Notes: generated by a model not told the origin, from the letters alone. Numbered from the stretch's first letter, positions 26,529-36,095 are shown. The stretch is 64,000 bases of DNA from Pseudomonas sp. GCEP-101 (GCF_025133575.1 NZ_CP104011.1:6146965-6210964); one strand, 5' to 3'. Made by a program: numbers and translations.

Positions 26529-28343
26529 TCAGTGGTGGCCGATGCCCTGGTCTTCCAGGTGGTCCGCCTCGAACAGGGTTTCCAGTTCCTTGCGCGCCTC
26601 GCGGGCGGTCTGGATAACCGCGGCCTCGTCGTCGTAGACGCGGTACTGGGCCATCAGCACCGCTTCGTCGTGGCGCTTGAAGCGGCGGATGCGTGCGGCG
26701 ACCTGCTCCTCGTTCAGCCCCAGGCCGGTCAGCAGCAGGCGGCTCATCTCCAGGCTCGAATGGAAGGTCTCACGCACCGGCGTCGCGTCGGCGTCCAGCA
26801 GGTGGTAGACGTGCTGGCGGTTACGCGCGCGGCCGATGACCTTCAGGTGCGGGTAGAGCTTGCGCACCAGCCGCGCGGTCTCGATGTTGGTCTGCGGGTC
26901 GTCGGTGGCGACGACGAAGAACTCGGCTTTCTCGACCTGGGCCGCGCGGAGGATTTCCGGGCGCAGCGGGTCGCCATAGAAGATCGGGATATTGCCGTAG
27001 CTGCGGGTCAGTTCGATGGTATCCACCGAGGTATCCAGCGCGACGAAGGGCACGCCCTGGGCGCGCATGATACGGGCGACCACCTGGCCCATCCGGCCCA
27101 TGCCGGCGATCACCACGCGCGGGGCGTCGTCCGGCAGCTGGCGGTATTCGGGCGGCGGCTCGCGCAGCACGGCCGGCTTGGGCTTGATGCTGCGCGCCAG
27201 GGCCAGCACCAGCAGTGGGGTCATGGCCATGGACAGGGTGATGCACAGCACCAGCAGCGAGTGCAGCTTGCCGTCCATCAGGCCCTGGGCCAGGGCCAGC
27301 TTGAACACCACGAAGGCGAACTCGCCGCCGGCGCCCAGCAGCACGCCCAGGCGGATCGCCGAGACCTTGTCCAGCCCGCCGGCCAGGCGACCGATGAGGA
27401 ACAGCAGCGGCAGCTTGATGCCCACCAGCAGCAGGGTCAGGCCAAGCACCACCAACGGCTCGCTCTTGAGCAGGCCGAGGTCGGCGCTCATGCCCACGCT
27501 GATGAAGAACAGCCCCAGCAGCAGGCCCTTGAAGGGTTCGATCTGCGCCTCCAGTTCATGGCGGTATTCCGAGTCCGCCAGCAGCAGGCCGGCGAGGAAG
27601 GCGCCCAGGCCCATGGACACGCCGGCCCACTCCATCAGCCAGGCGGTGCCGACCACCACCAGCAGCGCGGTGGCGGTGGACAGGTCGGCCTGGCCGGTGC
27701 GAGCCACCGAGCGGAACACCGGGCGCAGCAGGAATCGCCCGCCGATCACCACCACGGCAATGCTGCCGACCACTTCCAGGACATGGGCCAGGTCACCGCC
27801 GGGCGCCGCTGAATCGGCGCGCGCGCCCAGCAGCGGGATCATGGCGATCAGCGGGATCGCGGCGATGTCCTGGAACAGCAGGATGGCGAAGCCGAGGCGG
27901 CCGTAGGCGCTGTTCAGCTCCTTGCGCTCGGCGAGGATCTGCAGGCCGAAGGCGGTGGAGGACAGCGCCAGGCCGCCGCCCAGCACCACGGAGGTGTTCA
28001 CCGGCATGTCGAAGGCCAGCACCGCGACGCTGCCAATGGCCAGGCCCGTGAGCAGGACCTGCGCCAGGCCGACGCCGAATACCTGCTTGCGCATCACCCA
28101 CAGGCGCTTGGGCGAAAGCTCCAGGCCAATGATGAAGAGCAGCAGCACCACGCCCAGTTCGGACAGGCTGGCAACGCTTTCCGGGTTGTCGATCAGCCCC
28201 AGCAGCGACGGGCCGATGAACACCCCGGCCAGCAGGTAGCCGAGCACCGCCCCCAGTTGCAGGCGCTTGGCCAGCGGCACCATGAACACCGCCGCGAGCA
28301 GGAAGACCACCGCCGACTGCAGGTAATTCGTCCCATGTTCCAT
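26529..28343 (-). CDS. CPA2-family cation:proton antiporter (KefB/KefC/YbaL-like)
   Basis: A 604-residue inner-membrane antiporter. About twelve helices span residues 8-380, including VVLLLFIIGLELSPKRLW and GGGLALSSTAFGLQIL. An RCK/TrkA-N domain follows (about residues 410-530) with the nucleotide loop RVVIAGMGRMGQVVARIM, and an acidic tail closes the protein. Members exchange K+ or Na+ for H+. KefB/C are held shut by glutathione through the RCK domain. No KefG/KefF ancillary gene is adjacent. AAGGAG is 9 nt before the ATG. Confidence 0.92.
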   Translation of the reverse strand: MEHGTNYLQSAVVFLLAAVFMVPLAKRLQLGAVLGYLLAGVFIGPSLLGLIDNPESVASLSELGVVLLLFIIGLELSPKRLWVMRKQVFGVGLAQVLLTGLAIGSVAVLAFDMPVNTSVVLGGGLALSSTAFGLQILAERKELNSAYGRLGFAILLFQDIAAIPLIAMIPLLGARADSAAPGGDLAHVLEVVGSIAVVVIGGRFLLRPVFRSVARTGQADLSTATALLVVVGTAWLMEWAGVSMGLGAFLAGLLLADSEYRHELEAQIEPFKGLLLGLFFISVGMSADLGLLKSEPLVVLGLTLLLVGIKLPLLFLIGRLAGGLDKVSAIRLGVLLGAGGEFAFVVFKLALAQGLMDGKLHSLLVLCITLSMAMTPLLVLALARSIKPKPAVLREPPPEYRQLPDDAPRVVIAGMGRMGQVVARIMRAQGVPFVALDTSVDTIELTRSYGNIPIFYGDPLRPEILRAAQVEKAEFFVVATDDPQTNIETARLVRKLYPHLKVIGRARNRQHVYHLLDADATPVRETFHSSLEMSRLLLTGLGLNEEQVAARIRRFKRHDEAVLMAQYRVYDDEAAVIQTAREARKELETLFEADHLEDQGIGHH

Positions 28344-28401
28344 GTATCAAGACTCCTTGGAAGGGTTGGGGCGAAGCGAAGATCCACCCATGTCGTTCAT
28401 C

Positions 28402-29115
28402 TCATGCATCCAGCGCCACGCCCTCGGCCAGCAGGTGCCGCTGGAACTGCCCGGCCAGGGCGTCCACCTGGTCCCAGGGCTGCTCGTAACGCTCCTCCAG
28501 CGCCACGTGGCTGCCGGCGCGCACGCACGCGTCGAGGGCGCAGTGCTGGTAGAAGGCGTTCACCGCCGCGACCATCGGCTCGCGCTGGTTTTCCATCAGG
28601 ATGGCGCCGTGGGCCAGCACCACGTAGCGCCCGTCGCTGGGCCGGCGGCGCCAGCGCTGGGCCGTGCCCACCAGCTTGCGGCCGCCCAGGTTGACGTTGT
28701 AGCGGCCATCGCAGAAAGCGCCCTCCACTTCCCCCAGGCCCGGGTCGAGGCCCAGGGCGGCCAGCCAGTCGCACAAGGGCTGGCACAGGCGCAGGTAGGC
28801 GGTTTCGATGCGCGTCTGTTCGTTGTCGCTGGGCGGGATCGCATAGACCAGCGCCACATTCAGTACCCCGGCAGACTGCGGCACCGGCTCACCGCCGGTA
28901 TCGCGCAGGGCGATCGGCCAGCCCAGCGCGGCGCAGGCAGCTTCGGCGTCGGCAAAACCCTCCAGGCGGCTGAGCCGGCGCGGCATGACCAGCGACTGCT
29001 CCAGTGGCCGCCAGAACAGCAGGCCGCTGTCGCGCTCACCGGCGAAGGCGGCGTCGAGCAGCGCACGTTCGGCGTCCAGCCCGTGCTGCGCCGACAGTCT
29101 TTTCACTCTGTTCAT
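28402..29115 (-). CDS. Lipoate-protein ligase A-like protein
   Basis: The 237-residue protein has a biotin/lipoate ligase-type fold: LLFWRPLEQSLVMPRR, then RDTGGEPVPQSAGVLNVAL (variant of the LplA RRTGGG motif) and the lysine motif LGGRKLVGTAQRWRRR. Such proteins attach or transfer lipoate or octanoate to dehydrogenase E2 and GcvH proteins. The altered glycine motif means activity is uncertain. AAGGA precedes the ATG by 7 nt. The antiporter gene follows after 58 nt on the same strand, with no obvious functional link. Confidence 0.82.
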   Translation of the reverse strand: MNRVKRLSAQHGLDAERALLDAAFAGERDSGLLFWRPLEQSLVMPRRLSRLEGFADAEAACAALGWPIALRDTGGEPVPQSAGVLNVALVYAIPPSDNEQTRIETAYLRLCQPLCDWLAALGLDPGLGEVEGAFCDGRYNVNLGGRKLVGTAQRWRRRPSDGRYVVLAHGAILMENQREPMVAAVNAFYQHCALDACVRAGSHVALEERYEQPWDQVDALAGQFQRHLLAEGVALDA

Positions 29116-29336
29116 GACAGCGTCCTTGGATCAATCGGGTTGCGGACTATGCCCGCCAGGGGCTTTTCCGACAATGTTTCAGGCCAATTTGTTGCGTGCT
29201 GGGAAATTTCAGCGTAGCGGGCTGAGACTACCGTTGTGTCGCCCCAGGTCACCCTGGGCGCATCTGCGCACCGCAGCGAAGCGGAGCTGCGTCTATCCTG
29301 CTACTGGCCGGCACTTTGCGCAGGAGGCCAGAGCCC

Positions 29337-30539
29337 GTGTCCAGGACGTTGCTGCAGCGTCTTCACCACGCCATTGCCATCAACGACGCACTGGCACTGC
29401 CCATCGCCCGGGAGAACCTGCGGCGCCTGTATTTTGCCGCCCTGCTGGCGGTGCCCTTCGACCTGATCCACATCGTCGTGTTTCGCCTCAACCTGCAGGG
29501 CTCCAGCCCCGAATACGACGGCTGGCGGCTGGATATCATCCGCGTGCATGCCGTGGTCGCGGTACTGTTCAGCCTGCTCGGCGTGCTCGCCTGGCTGGCC
29601 TCGCCGCCGCGCCGCAGTGCGCCCTTGTGGTACATGCAGACCCTGACCGTGCTGGGCAGCCTGCTGGTGCTCGGCTTCGGCGTAGCGATCACCGGCGCCG
29701 ACCAGCAGGTGACGAGCAGCATCACCCCCTTCCTCATGGCCTCGGTGGCCACCGCACTGCTCATCCTGTTGCGCCCGAGCCTGGCGGTGATCCTCTACAT
29801 CCTCGCCCTCTCCGCATTCGAGCTGACCATGGTCCTGACCCAGGCCAGCCCGCAGTTGCGCCTGTCGAACCAGATGGGCGGGCTGACCATCTGCGGTATC
29901 GGCCTGGTGCTGTCGTTCATCCTCTGGCACGGCCATGTGCGCAACCTGCGCCAGCGCGAATTCCTCCGCCAGCAACGGCTGGAGCTGGAGGAAAAGAACC
30001 GCCAGCTGGAGTACCTCGCCGGCCACGACCCGCTCACCGGGCTGTTCAACCGCCGCCAGTTCGACCAGTTGGTGGGCATGGAACTGTCCCGCGTCGCCCG
30101 CCAGCCCGCGCCCATCAGCCTGCTGATGGTGGACCTGGACCATTTCAAGTTCATCAACGACCGCTACGGCCACCCGCTGGGCGACGAAGTCATCCGCCAC
30201 ACCGCCAGCCTGCTGCGCAACTACACGCGCACCGGCGACAGCGTGGCGCGCCTGGGCGGCGAGGAGTTTCTCCTGTTGCTGCCCGATACCGCGCAGTTCC
30301 AGGCCCGCGCCATTGCCGAGAAGGTGCGGCGGCTGCTGGAGGAAACCCCGCTACCCATGAAGGACGGCCTGCTCTACCTCACCGCGAGCTTCGGCATCGC
30401 CTGCCTGGAGGCCGGCGTACCGGGCACCTATGAAGGGCTGTACGCGGCGGCGGACAAGGCGCTGTACAAGGCCAAGGCCAGCGGACGCAACCGCGTGGAG
30501 GTGATTGAACTGGGAATGGAGATGGGGACGTTTGACTGA
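29337..30539 (+). CDS. Membrane-bound diguanylate cyclase (GGDEF protein)
   Basis: The 400-residue protein makes cyclic-di-GMP from two GTP. Six membrane helices (about residues 35-205) lead through a coiled-coil linker (RQRLELEEKNRQLEYLAGH) to a GGDEF domain with DPLTGLFNRRQF, VDLDHFKFINDRYGH and the active site RLGGEEFLLLLP. The GGEEF form is catalytically competent. No RxxD I-site is obvious five residues upstream. The start is GTG at 29337, nine nt after CAGGAGG. An in-frame ATG at 29316 overlaps that ribosome site and is unlikely. The sensed signal is unknown. Confidence 0.92.
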   Translation: MSRTLLQRLHHAIAINDALALPIARENLRRLYFAALLAVPFDLIHIVVFRLNLQGSSPEYDGWRLDIIRVHAVVAVLFSLLGVLAWLASPPRRSAPLWYMQTLTVLGSLLVLGFGVAITGADQQVTSSITPFLMASVATALLILLRPSLAVILYILALSAFELTMVLTQASPQLRLSNQMGGLTICGIGLVLSFILWHGHVRNLRQREFLRQQRLELEEKNRQLEYLAGHDPLTGLFNRRQFDQLVGMELSRVARQPAPISLLMVDLDHFKFINDRYGHPLGDEVIRHTASLLRNYTRTGDSVARLGGEEFLLLLPDTAQFQARAIAEKVRRLLEETPLPMKDGLLYLTASFGIACLEAGVPGTYEGLYAAADKALYKAKASGRNRVEVIELGMEMGTFD

Positions 30540-30983
30540 GCGCCCACGCGGGCTGCCATCCCGGTGCGTAGGGGCGGGTTCCGTCCGCGATCGGCTGGGC
30601 AGGCACCCTGGACGACCGGAGCGGTTCCGGCACCTCGCGGATAAATCCGCTCCTACGAACGCGCGTAGGGCGCATCACGCGCCAGCGTTATCCGCCGCGG
30701 GGCCATCGGCGCATGACCCGTTCCGGGTTGTTCGCCCTACGGCCTACCCAAGCTATCAGGATTCGTAGGAGCGGACTTCGTCCGCGATTGGCTGGGCAGC
30801 GCGCCCCGCCCCGAAGGGAGAGGGAGCTGTCCGTGCTTCCCTGATGTGACCGGCGGACATCGACGGATACTCCAAGCCCGTCCCCTCTCCCTTCAGGGAG
30901 AGGGTTAGGGAGAGGGTGGTGAGTGCCGCTGGGGAATGGCCCGTTCGCGAGCAAGCTCGCTCCTGCGAAAAGCACGCGGTGCG
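30540..30983. repeat. Gene-free stretch with six palindromic repeats of several families
   Basis: No gene is visible between the cyclase and the convergent lipoprotein. Elements are at 30568-30601 (GTAGGGGCGGGTTCCGTCC type), 30635-30657 (CGCGGATAAATCCGCTCC type), 30664-30741 (GTAGGGCG...CGCCCTAC imperfect palindrome), 30764-30798 (GTAGGAGCGGACTTCGTCC type), 30882-30916 (CCCTCTCCCT...AGGGAGAGGG hairpin) and 30944-30967 (TTCGCGAGCAAGCTCGC type). Confidence 0.88.
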
Positions 30984-31391
30984 TTACTGGGCGTACTTGC
31001 GCGTCAGCCCCGGCGGCACGCCGCTGCTGTCGGTCTCGGTCCAGGGGCCTTGCGGGCCGACGGCCCAGTACCAGCCGTTGTCCCAGTGGTAGTAGGTGCG
31101 CTGGCGGTAGTAGAGGTCCTTCTGGCCCTGGATCACATACACGCCCAGGCTCGCATCCCAGCGGCCCTTGCCGCCGGGCGGCGGGGCGAACTGGGTCGGA
31201 CGCTTGGACGCCGCCGCCGGCTTGGACGGCTGCGGAGTGATGGGCGAGCTGGAGGTCTTGGCCGGCGGGATCGGCTTGCTTGGCTGCGAGGGCGGCGGTA
31301 TGGGCGACGTCGGCTGCTCCGGCTGCTGCGGTTGCACCACGCAACCACCCAGTACCAGCATGGCGCCCAGCGCCAGCACTCTGCCCTTCAT
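30984..31391 (-). CDS. Proline-rich outer lipoprotein, unknown function
   Basis: The 135-residue lipoprotein has a signal peptide ending in the lipobox LVLGGC (Cys at about residue 17). A Pro/Ser/Gln-rich stalk covers residues 20-70. A small Trp/Tyr-rich C-terminal domain has YYRQRTYYHWDNGWYWAVG. The residue after Cys is Val, compatible with transfer to the outer membrane. No function recognised. AGAGGG lies 7 nt before the ATG. It directly follows ccmI, 23 nt downstream on the same strand, and may be read through from the ccm operon. Confidence 0.82.
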   Translation of the reverse strand: MKGRVLALGAMLVLGGCVVQPQQPEQPTSPIPPPSQPSKPIPPAKTSSSPITPQPSKPAAASKRPTQFAPPPGGKGRWDASLGVYVIQGQKDLYYRQRTYYHWDNGWYWAVGPQGPWTETDSSGVPPGLTRKYAQ

Positions 31392-31414
31392 CGCTCAACC
31401 CTCTCGTGTCGTGA

Positions 31415-32626
31415 TTACTTCTGATCCGGGCTGTCGATTGTCACGCTCTGCTCGCCCGCCTGGGAAGTAGACAACGAAGCGCTTCGTCCGATCCATTCCC
31501 CGGCGGTGGCATTGCCGGCGCGGGAGATACGCGCCACCAGTTGCACCTGCGGGTGCTGGGAGAGCTTGAGCTGCGGCATCATCGCGTCGGCGTCGCTGAG
31601 CGACACCTCGCTGGGCAGGTCGGACACCTTCAGGCGCTTGACCGCCAGCGGCATCGGCGGGCCGCTCACGGCGAGGGCGAAGACGAACACGCTGTCGTCC
31701 GGCTTGACCTGGCCCTTCACCGCGGCGCTGAGGTCGACCTTCACCTTCAGGGTCACGCCAGCGGTTGCGGCGGCCGCCGGCGCCTCGGGCGGCGTCTGGC
31801 CCTGCTCGATCATGCGTTGGCGGGCGCGCTCGATGCCGCCGGCGATGGCCTCGCGGGACGGGTCGTCCTGCGGCAGCACGGCGACCAGGCGGCCCCAGTA
31901 GTCGATGGCGTTGGCGTACTTTTCGTCCTCGAAGGCAGCGATGCCCAGCAGGCCGAGGGTGGTGACTTCCTGCGGGTCCTTCTTCAGCGCTTCGTCGGCC
32001 AGGTCACGAACCTGTTGGCTGAGCGCCTTGTTACCCGCGAAGTACAGCGCCTGGGCCCACTGGCCGAGCACTTCCGGCTGGCGGCCGGACAGGCGCGCGG
32101 CCTGCTCGAAGGCCGTGGCGGCGTCGGTGGCGCGGTTCTGCGTCATGTAGGCGCGACCGAGGAAGTACCAGCCTTCGGCGGAATCCGGCTGGGCCTTGAG
32201 GGAGCGCTCCAGGCGCGAGGTCACCTCTTCCATGGACTTGGGCGCGGTGGCGAATTCGCGGGCCAGCTCGACCTTGTCGCTGGCGCCCCAGTGCAGGTAG
32301 AGCCCCAGGGCGAGGAACGGCAACACCAGCGCAGCCACCAGCGGCGCGGCGCGCCCCAGGCGGGAACGGCGGTCCTCGCCGGCGCCTTCGGTATCGGAGA
32401 GCAGCTCGCGCGCGGCCTCGGCGCGGCCGGCGTCGAACTGCGCGTCGTCCAGGGTGCCGGCGTCACGCTGGCTGCCCAGCTCGGCCAGGCGTTCCTGGTA
32501 CAGGGCGACGTTGAGGGCGGTGCGGTCTTCCTCGGCCTGGGCCTTGCGGCCGCGCAGCAGAGGGACGAGGAGGAATGCCAGGGCCACCAGCAACAGCAGG
32601 CCGGCGGCGAGCCAGAAATCGATCAT
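31415..32626 (-). CDS. ccmI: Cytochrome c maturation protein CcmI (CycH)
   Basis: The 403-residue apocytochrome c chaperone has two N-terminal membrane helices (about residues 3-23 and 95-115), an intervening loop with LGSQRDAGTLDDAQFDAGR, and TPR repeats (around LKAQPDSAEGWYFLGRAYM). A periplasmic C-terminal domain binds the apocytochrome. It hands apocytochrome c to the CcmF/H heme lyase. Its ATG overlaps the ccmH stop (ATGA). It is the last gene of the ccm operon. Confidence 0.95.
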   Translation of the reverse strand: MIDFWLAAGLLLLVALAFLLVPLLRGRKAQAEEDRTALNVALYQERLAELGSQRDAGTLDDAQFDAGRAEAARELLSDTEGAGEDRRSRLGRAAPLVAALVLPFLALGLYLHWGASDKVELAREFATAPKSMEEVTSRLERSLKAQPDSAEGWYFLGRAYMTQNRATDAATAFEQAARLSGRQPEVLGQWAQALYFAGNKALSQQVRDLADEALKKDPQEVTTLGLLGIAAFEDEKYANAIDYWGRLVAVLPQDDPSREAIAGGIERARQRMIEQGQTPPEAPAAAATAGVTLKVKVDLSAAVKGQVKPDDSVFVFALAVSGPPMPLAVKRLKVSDLPSEVSLSDADAMMPQLKLSQHPQVQLVARISRAGNATAGEWIGRSASLSTSQAGEQSVTIDSPDQK

Positions 32627-33093
32627 TTGTCTTGGTTATCCAGCAATTGGTCGAGACGCGCCTGCTCCTCGGCGGACAGCGTGGTGGAAGTGGCAGCCGC
32701 CGGGCGACGGCGCCGCGCGACGATGGCGCCGATGACGATCACGCCCAGGCCCAGCAGCGCGGCGGGGCCGAACCAGAGCAGCCAGGTGCGCTCGCTGACT
32801 TCGGGCTTGTAGCGCACGAACTCGCCGTAGCGGTCGACCATGTAGTCGATGATCTGCTGGTTGCTCTTGCCGGCGGCCATCTGGGTGTAGATCTGCTTGC
32901 GCAGGTCGGCGGCGATCGGTGCGTTGGAATCGGCGATGTCCTGGTTCTGGCACTTGGGGCAGCGCAGCTCGGTGGTCAGGTCGCGGAAACGCTCGCGCTC
33001 GATGTCATTGGCGAACTCGTAGGTGTCGATGGCGGCGTGGGCGATGCCGGTGAGGCAAAGCCCGAGCGCGGCAGCGGCAAGAAGACGCTTCAT
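32623..33093 (-). CDS. ccmH: Cytochrome c maturation thiol oxidoreductase CcmH
   Basis: The 156-residue protein has a signal sequence (residues 1-20) and a periplasmic three-helix domain with the redox motif LRCPKCQNQDIADSNA (two Cys). It ends in a C-terminal membrane helix (about residues 105-125) and a basic cytoplasmic tail. It reduces or holds apocytochrome c thiols for heme ligation together with CcmG and CcmF. It overlaps ccmG by an ATGA junction and ccmI by another, so translation is coupled on both sides. Confidence 0.96.
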   Translation of the reverse strand: MKRLLAAAALGLCLTGIAHAAIDTYEFANDIERERFRDLTTELRCPKCQNQDIADSNAPIAADLRKQIYTQMAAGKSNQQIIDYMVDRYGEFVRYKPEVSERTWLLWFGPAALLGLGVIVIGAIVARRRRPAAATSTTLSAEEQARLDQLLDNQDK

Positions 33094-33632
33094 TTACCCT
33101 CCGCTTCGTCGACCAGGCCCTGGTAGATCGGCGCCAGTTGCTCACGCCAGACCTTCTCGTCCACGGCGCCGACCAGCTTGTGGCGGATGATGCCGTCCTT
33201 GTCGATGATGTAGGTCTCCGGCGCGCCGTACACGCCCAGGTCCAGGCCCAGGGTACCCTGCGCATCGGCGATGTTCAGCAGGTAAGGGTTGTGCAGCTCC
33301 TTGAGCCACTTCTGCGCGGCGGCCGCGTCGTCCTTGTAGTTGATGCCGTAGATCACCACGCCCTTGGCGGCGAGATCGGTGAGCACCGGGTGCTCGAAAC
33401 GGCAGGTCGGGCACCAGGTGCCCCAGACGTTGACCAGCGCCGGCTTACCCTTGAGGTCCGCCTCGGTGTAGGTCTTGCCCGGCTCGGTGACGCTGGGCAG
33501 GGAGAATGCCGGGAACGGCTTGCCGATCAGCGCCGAGGGCAGCTCACTGGGGTCCAGCCACAGGCCGCGGAAGAGAAATACCGCGACGACCAGGAAGATC
33601 GCCAGGGGCAACAGCAGGATTGCACGCTTCAC
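33090..33632 (-). CDS. ccmG: Thiol:disulfide interchange protein CcmG/DsbE
   Basis: The 180-residue membrane-anchored thioredoxin-fold protein has one N-terminal helix (about residues 4-22). The active site is NVWGTWCPTCRFEHP (WCPTC) and the cis-Pro loop is YGAPETYIID. It keeps apocytochrome c cysteines reduced for CcmH. The start appears to be GTG at 33632, seven nt after GGAG and only 2 nt beyond the ccmF stop. No ATG suits the N-terminus. Confidence 0.95.
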   Translation of the reverse strand: MKRAILLLPLAIFLVVAVFLFRGLWLDPSELPSALIGKPFPAFSLPSVTEPGKTYTEADLKGKPALVNVWGTWCPTCRFEHPVLTDLAAKGVVIYGINYKDDAAAAQKWLKELHNPYLLNIADAQGTLGLDLGVYGAPETYIIDKDGIIRHKLVGAVDEKVWREQLAPIYQGLVDEAEGK

Positions 33633-33634
33633 AC

Positions 33635-35608
33635 TCAGGCTCCCTGTCCGGCGAGGCCCAGGGCCTCGCGTACGCGCGTTTTCACTTTCAGGCGGTAGCG
33701 ACGATCCAGCGCGGCCAGTACGCCGCCCAGGGCCATCAGCAGACCGCCGAGCCAGATGAAGCGCACGAAGGGCTTGATGTGCACGCGCACCGCCCACGCG
33801 CCGTTGTCCAGCGGCTCACCCAGGGCGACGTAGAGGTCGCGGGTCAGGCTGCCGTGGATACCGGCCTCGGTCATCATGGAGTTCTGTACGCTGTACAGGC
33901 GCTTTTCCGGGTGCAGCGTGGCAACTTCGGAGCCGTTGCGGGTGACACGGATGGTGCCCTTGTCGGAGGTGAAGTTCGGGCCTTCGAAGTGATGGGTGCC
34001 CTCGAAGCGGAACTGATAGCCGGCCAGCTCCACCGACTCGCCCGGCGCCATGCGCAGGTCGCGCTGAGCGCTGAACTGGCTGGTGAGGACCACACCGATG
34101 GCGCAGATGGCGATACCGAAGTGCGCCAGCTGCATGCCCCAATAGCTGCGGTTCAGGCCCGCGGCGCCGGCGATCACGCCCTTGTGGCGGACCTTGTCGA
34201 AGAAGTCGCGCACGCCGGCCAGCACCACCCAGGCGGCGAGCATGAACACGCTCAGCACTTCCCAGTGCAGCTCGCCATACAGGAAGCTGCCGAGGCCGCC
34301 CAGCACCACGGTACCGATCAGCACCGGCGTGAGCATGTTGCGCAGCCAGCGGGTCGGGGTGTCCTTCCAGCGCACCAGCACGCCGACCGCCAGGGCCAGC
34401 ATGAGGATCGCCATCAGCGGTACGAACAGGGCGTTGAAATACGGCGGGCCGACGGACAGCTTGGCGCCGCTGATGGCGTCGAGCACCAGCGGGTAGAGGG
34501 TGCCCAGCAGGATCATCGAGGCGGTGACCACCAGGATCAGGTTGTTCAGCAGCAGCAGGGTCTCGCGGGACCACAGGGCGAAGCCGACCTGGCTCTTGAC
34601 CACCGGCGCGCGCAGGGCGAACAGCGTCAGCGAGCCGCCCACCACCAACAGCAGGAAGGCCAGGATGAACACGCCGCGCTCCGGGTCAGAGGCGAAGGCG
34701 TGCACCGAGGTCAGCACGCCGGAGCGGACCAGGAAGGTGCCCAGCAGGCTCAGGGAGAAGGCCGCGATGGCCAGCAGCACGGTCCAGCTCTTGAACACGC
34801 CGCGCTTCTCGGTCACCGCCAGCGAGTGGATCAACGCGGTGCCCACCAGCCAGGGCATGAACGAGGCGTTTTCCACCGGGTCCCAGAACCACCAGCCGCC
34901 CCAGCCCAGTTCGTAGTAGGCCCACCAGGAACCGAGCACGATGCCGATGCCGAGGAAAGTCCAGGCCACCAGGGTCCAGGGCCGAGACCAGCGCGCCCAG
35001 GCGGCGTCGAGGCGGCCGCCGAGCAGCGCGGCGATGGCGAAGGCGAAGGCCACCGAGAAGCCCACGTAGCCCATGTAGAGCATCGGCGGGTGGACGATCA
35101 GGCCGGGGTCCTGCAGCAAGGGGTTCAGGTCGTTACCGTCCGCCGGTACCTGCGGCAGCAGGCGGCTGAAGGGGTTGGAGGTGATGATCAGGAACAGCAG
35201 GAAGCCAGTGCTGATCATGCCCATCACGGCCAGCACGCGGGCCAGCATCACTTCCGGCAACTGACGGGAGAACACCGACACGGCGAAGGTCCAGCCGCCG
35301 AGAATCAGCGCCCAGAGCAGCAGCGAGCCTTCGTGGGCACCCCACACGGCACTGAACTTGTAGAACCACGGCAGCGCGCTGTTGGAGTTGCTGGCGACGT
35401 AGGCCACCGAGAAGTCATCGTGGAGGAAGGCCCAGGTCAGGCAGCCGAAGGAGAACAGCAGGAAGGCGAACTGCCCCCAGGCTGCCGGGCGCGCCAGGCT
35501 CATCCATTGGCGGTCGCCGCGCCACGCGCCGACCAGCGGGAAGAACGACATCACCAGCGCCATGCACAGCGCGAGGATCAGCGAGAGGTGGCCGAGCTCG
35601 GGAACCAT
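33635..35608 (-). CDS. ccmF: Heme lyase subunit CcmF
   Basis: The 657-residue polytopic protein has about fifteen helices. The tryptophan-rich heme-handling segment GWGGWWFWDPVENASF is near residue 230, and conserved His residues lie in its periplasmic loops. CcmF accepts heme from holo-CcmE and, with CcmH/I, attaches it to CXXCH of apocytochrome c. The ATG at 35608 follows the ccmE stop by one nucleotide. The frame is open upstream but without a suitable start. Length matches the family. Confidence 0.97.
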   Translation of the reverse strand: MVPELGHLSLILALCMALVMSFFPLVGAWRGDRQWMSLARPAAWGQFAFLLFSFGCLTWAFLHDDFSVAYVASNSNSALPWFYKFSAVWGAHEGSLLLWALILGGWTFAVSVFSRQLPEVMLARVLAVMGMISTGFLLFLIITSNPFSRLLPQVPADGNDLNPLLQDPGLIVHPPMLYMGYVGFSVAFAFAIAALLGGRLDAAWARWSRPWTLVAWTFLGIGIVLGSWWAYYELGWGGWWFWDPVENASFMPWLVGTALIHSLAVTEKRGVFKSWTVLLAIAAFSLSLLGTFLVRSGVLTSVHAFASDPERGVFILAFLLLVVGGSLTLFALRAPVVKSQVGFALWSRETLLLLNNLILVVTASMILLGTLYPLVLDAISGAKLSVGPPYFNALFVPLMAILMLALAVGVLVRWKDTPTRWLRNMLTPVLIGTVVLGGLGSFLYGELHWEVLSVFMLAAWVVLAGVRDFFDKVRHKGVIAGAAGLNRSYWGMQLAHFGIAICAIGVVLTSQFSAQRDLRMAPGESVELAGYQFRFEGTHHFEGPNFTSDKGTIRVTRNGSEVATLHPEKRLYSVQNSMMTEAGIHGSLTRDLYVALGEPLDNGAWAVRVHIKPFVRFIWLGGLLMALGGVLAALDRRYRLKVKTRVREALGLAGQGA

Positions 35609-35609
35609 G

Positions 35610-36095
35610 TCAGTTGCTCCCCTGTTGCGGCGCGGCGCCACCGTTCTGGCTGGCCTCGTAGTGCTCCAGCTTGCCGCTGTCCTTGAGCGCCTTGGTGACT
35701 TCCGGCGGCATGTATTTCTCGTCGTGCTTGGCCAGCACTTCGTCGGCGGTCAGCACGCCGGCGGAATCGATCTTGCCCAGGGCGACGATGCCCTGCCCTT
35801 CGCGGAACAGGTCGGGGAGGATGCCGCGGTACTTCACCGTGACCTCCTTGGCGAAGTCGGTGACCACGAATTCCACGTCCAGCGAATCCGCCGAGCGCTT
35901 GAGCGAGCCCTTCTCCACCATCCCGCCGGCGCGGATGCGCGTGTCGTGCGGGGCTTCGCCGTTGGCGATCTGGGTCGGGGTGTAGAACAGGTTGATGTTT
36001 TCCTGCAGGGCCGACAGCGCCAGGCTGACGGCGACGCCCACACCGGCGACGATGGCGAGGACGATGTACAGACGCTTCTTGCGGACCGGATTCAC
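35610..36095 (-). CDS. ccmE: Heme chaperone CcmE
   Basis: The 161-residue protein has one N-terminal membrane anchor (about residues 8-30) and a periplasmic OB fold with VKYRGILPDLFREGQGIVA. The heme-attachment histidine is in VLAKHDEKYMPPEV. It carries heme covalently from CcmC to CcmF. The start is GTG at 36095, seven nt after GGAGG, overlapping the ccmD stop as GTGA. The flexible C-terminal tail (QNGGAAPQQG) is normal. Confidence 0.96.
   Translation of the reverse strand: MNPVRKKRLYIVLAIVAGVGVAVSLALSALQENINLFYTPTQIANGEAPHDTRIRAGGMVEKGSLKRSADSLDVEFVVTDFAKEVTVKYRGILPDLFREGQGIVALGKIDSAGVLTADEVLAKHDEKYMPPEVTKALKDSGKLEHYEASQNGGAAPQQGSN

Noticed and set aside
26529..29115. Antiporter and lipoate-ligase-like gene considered as a functional unit
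   Set aside because: They share strand and a short gap, but the families have no known common pathway and each has its own good ribosome site. Co-transcription is possible, function is not linked.
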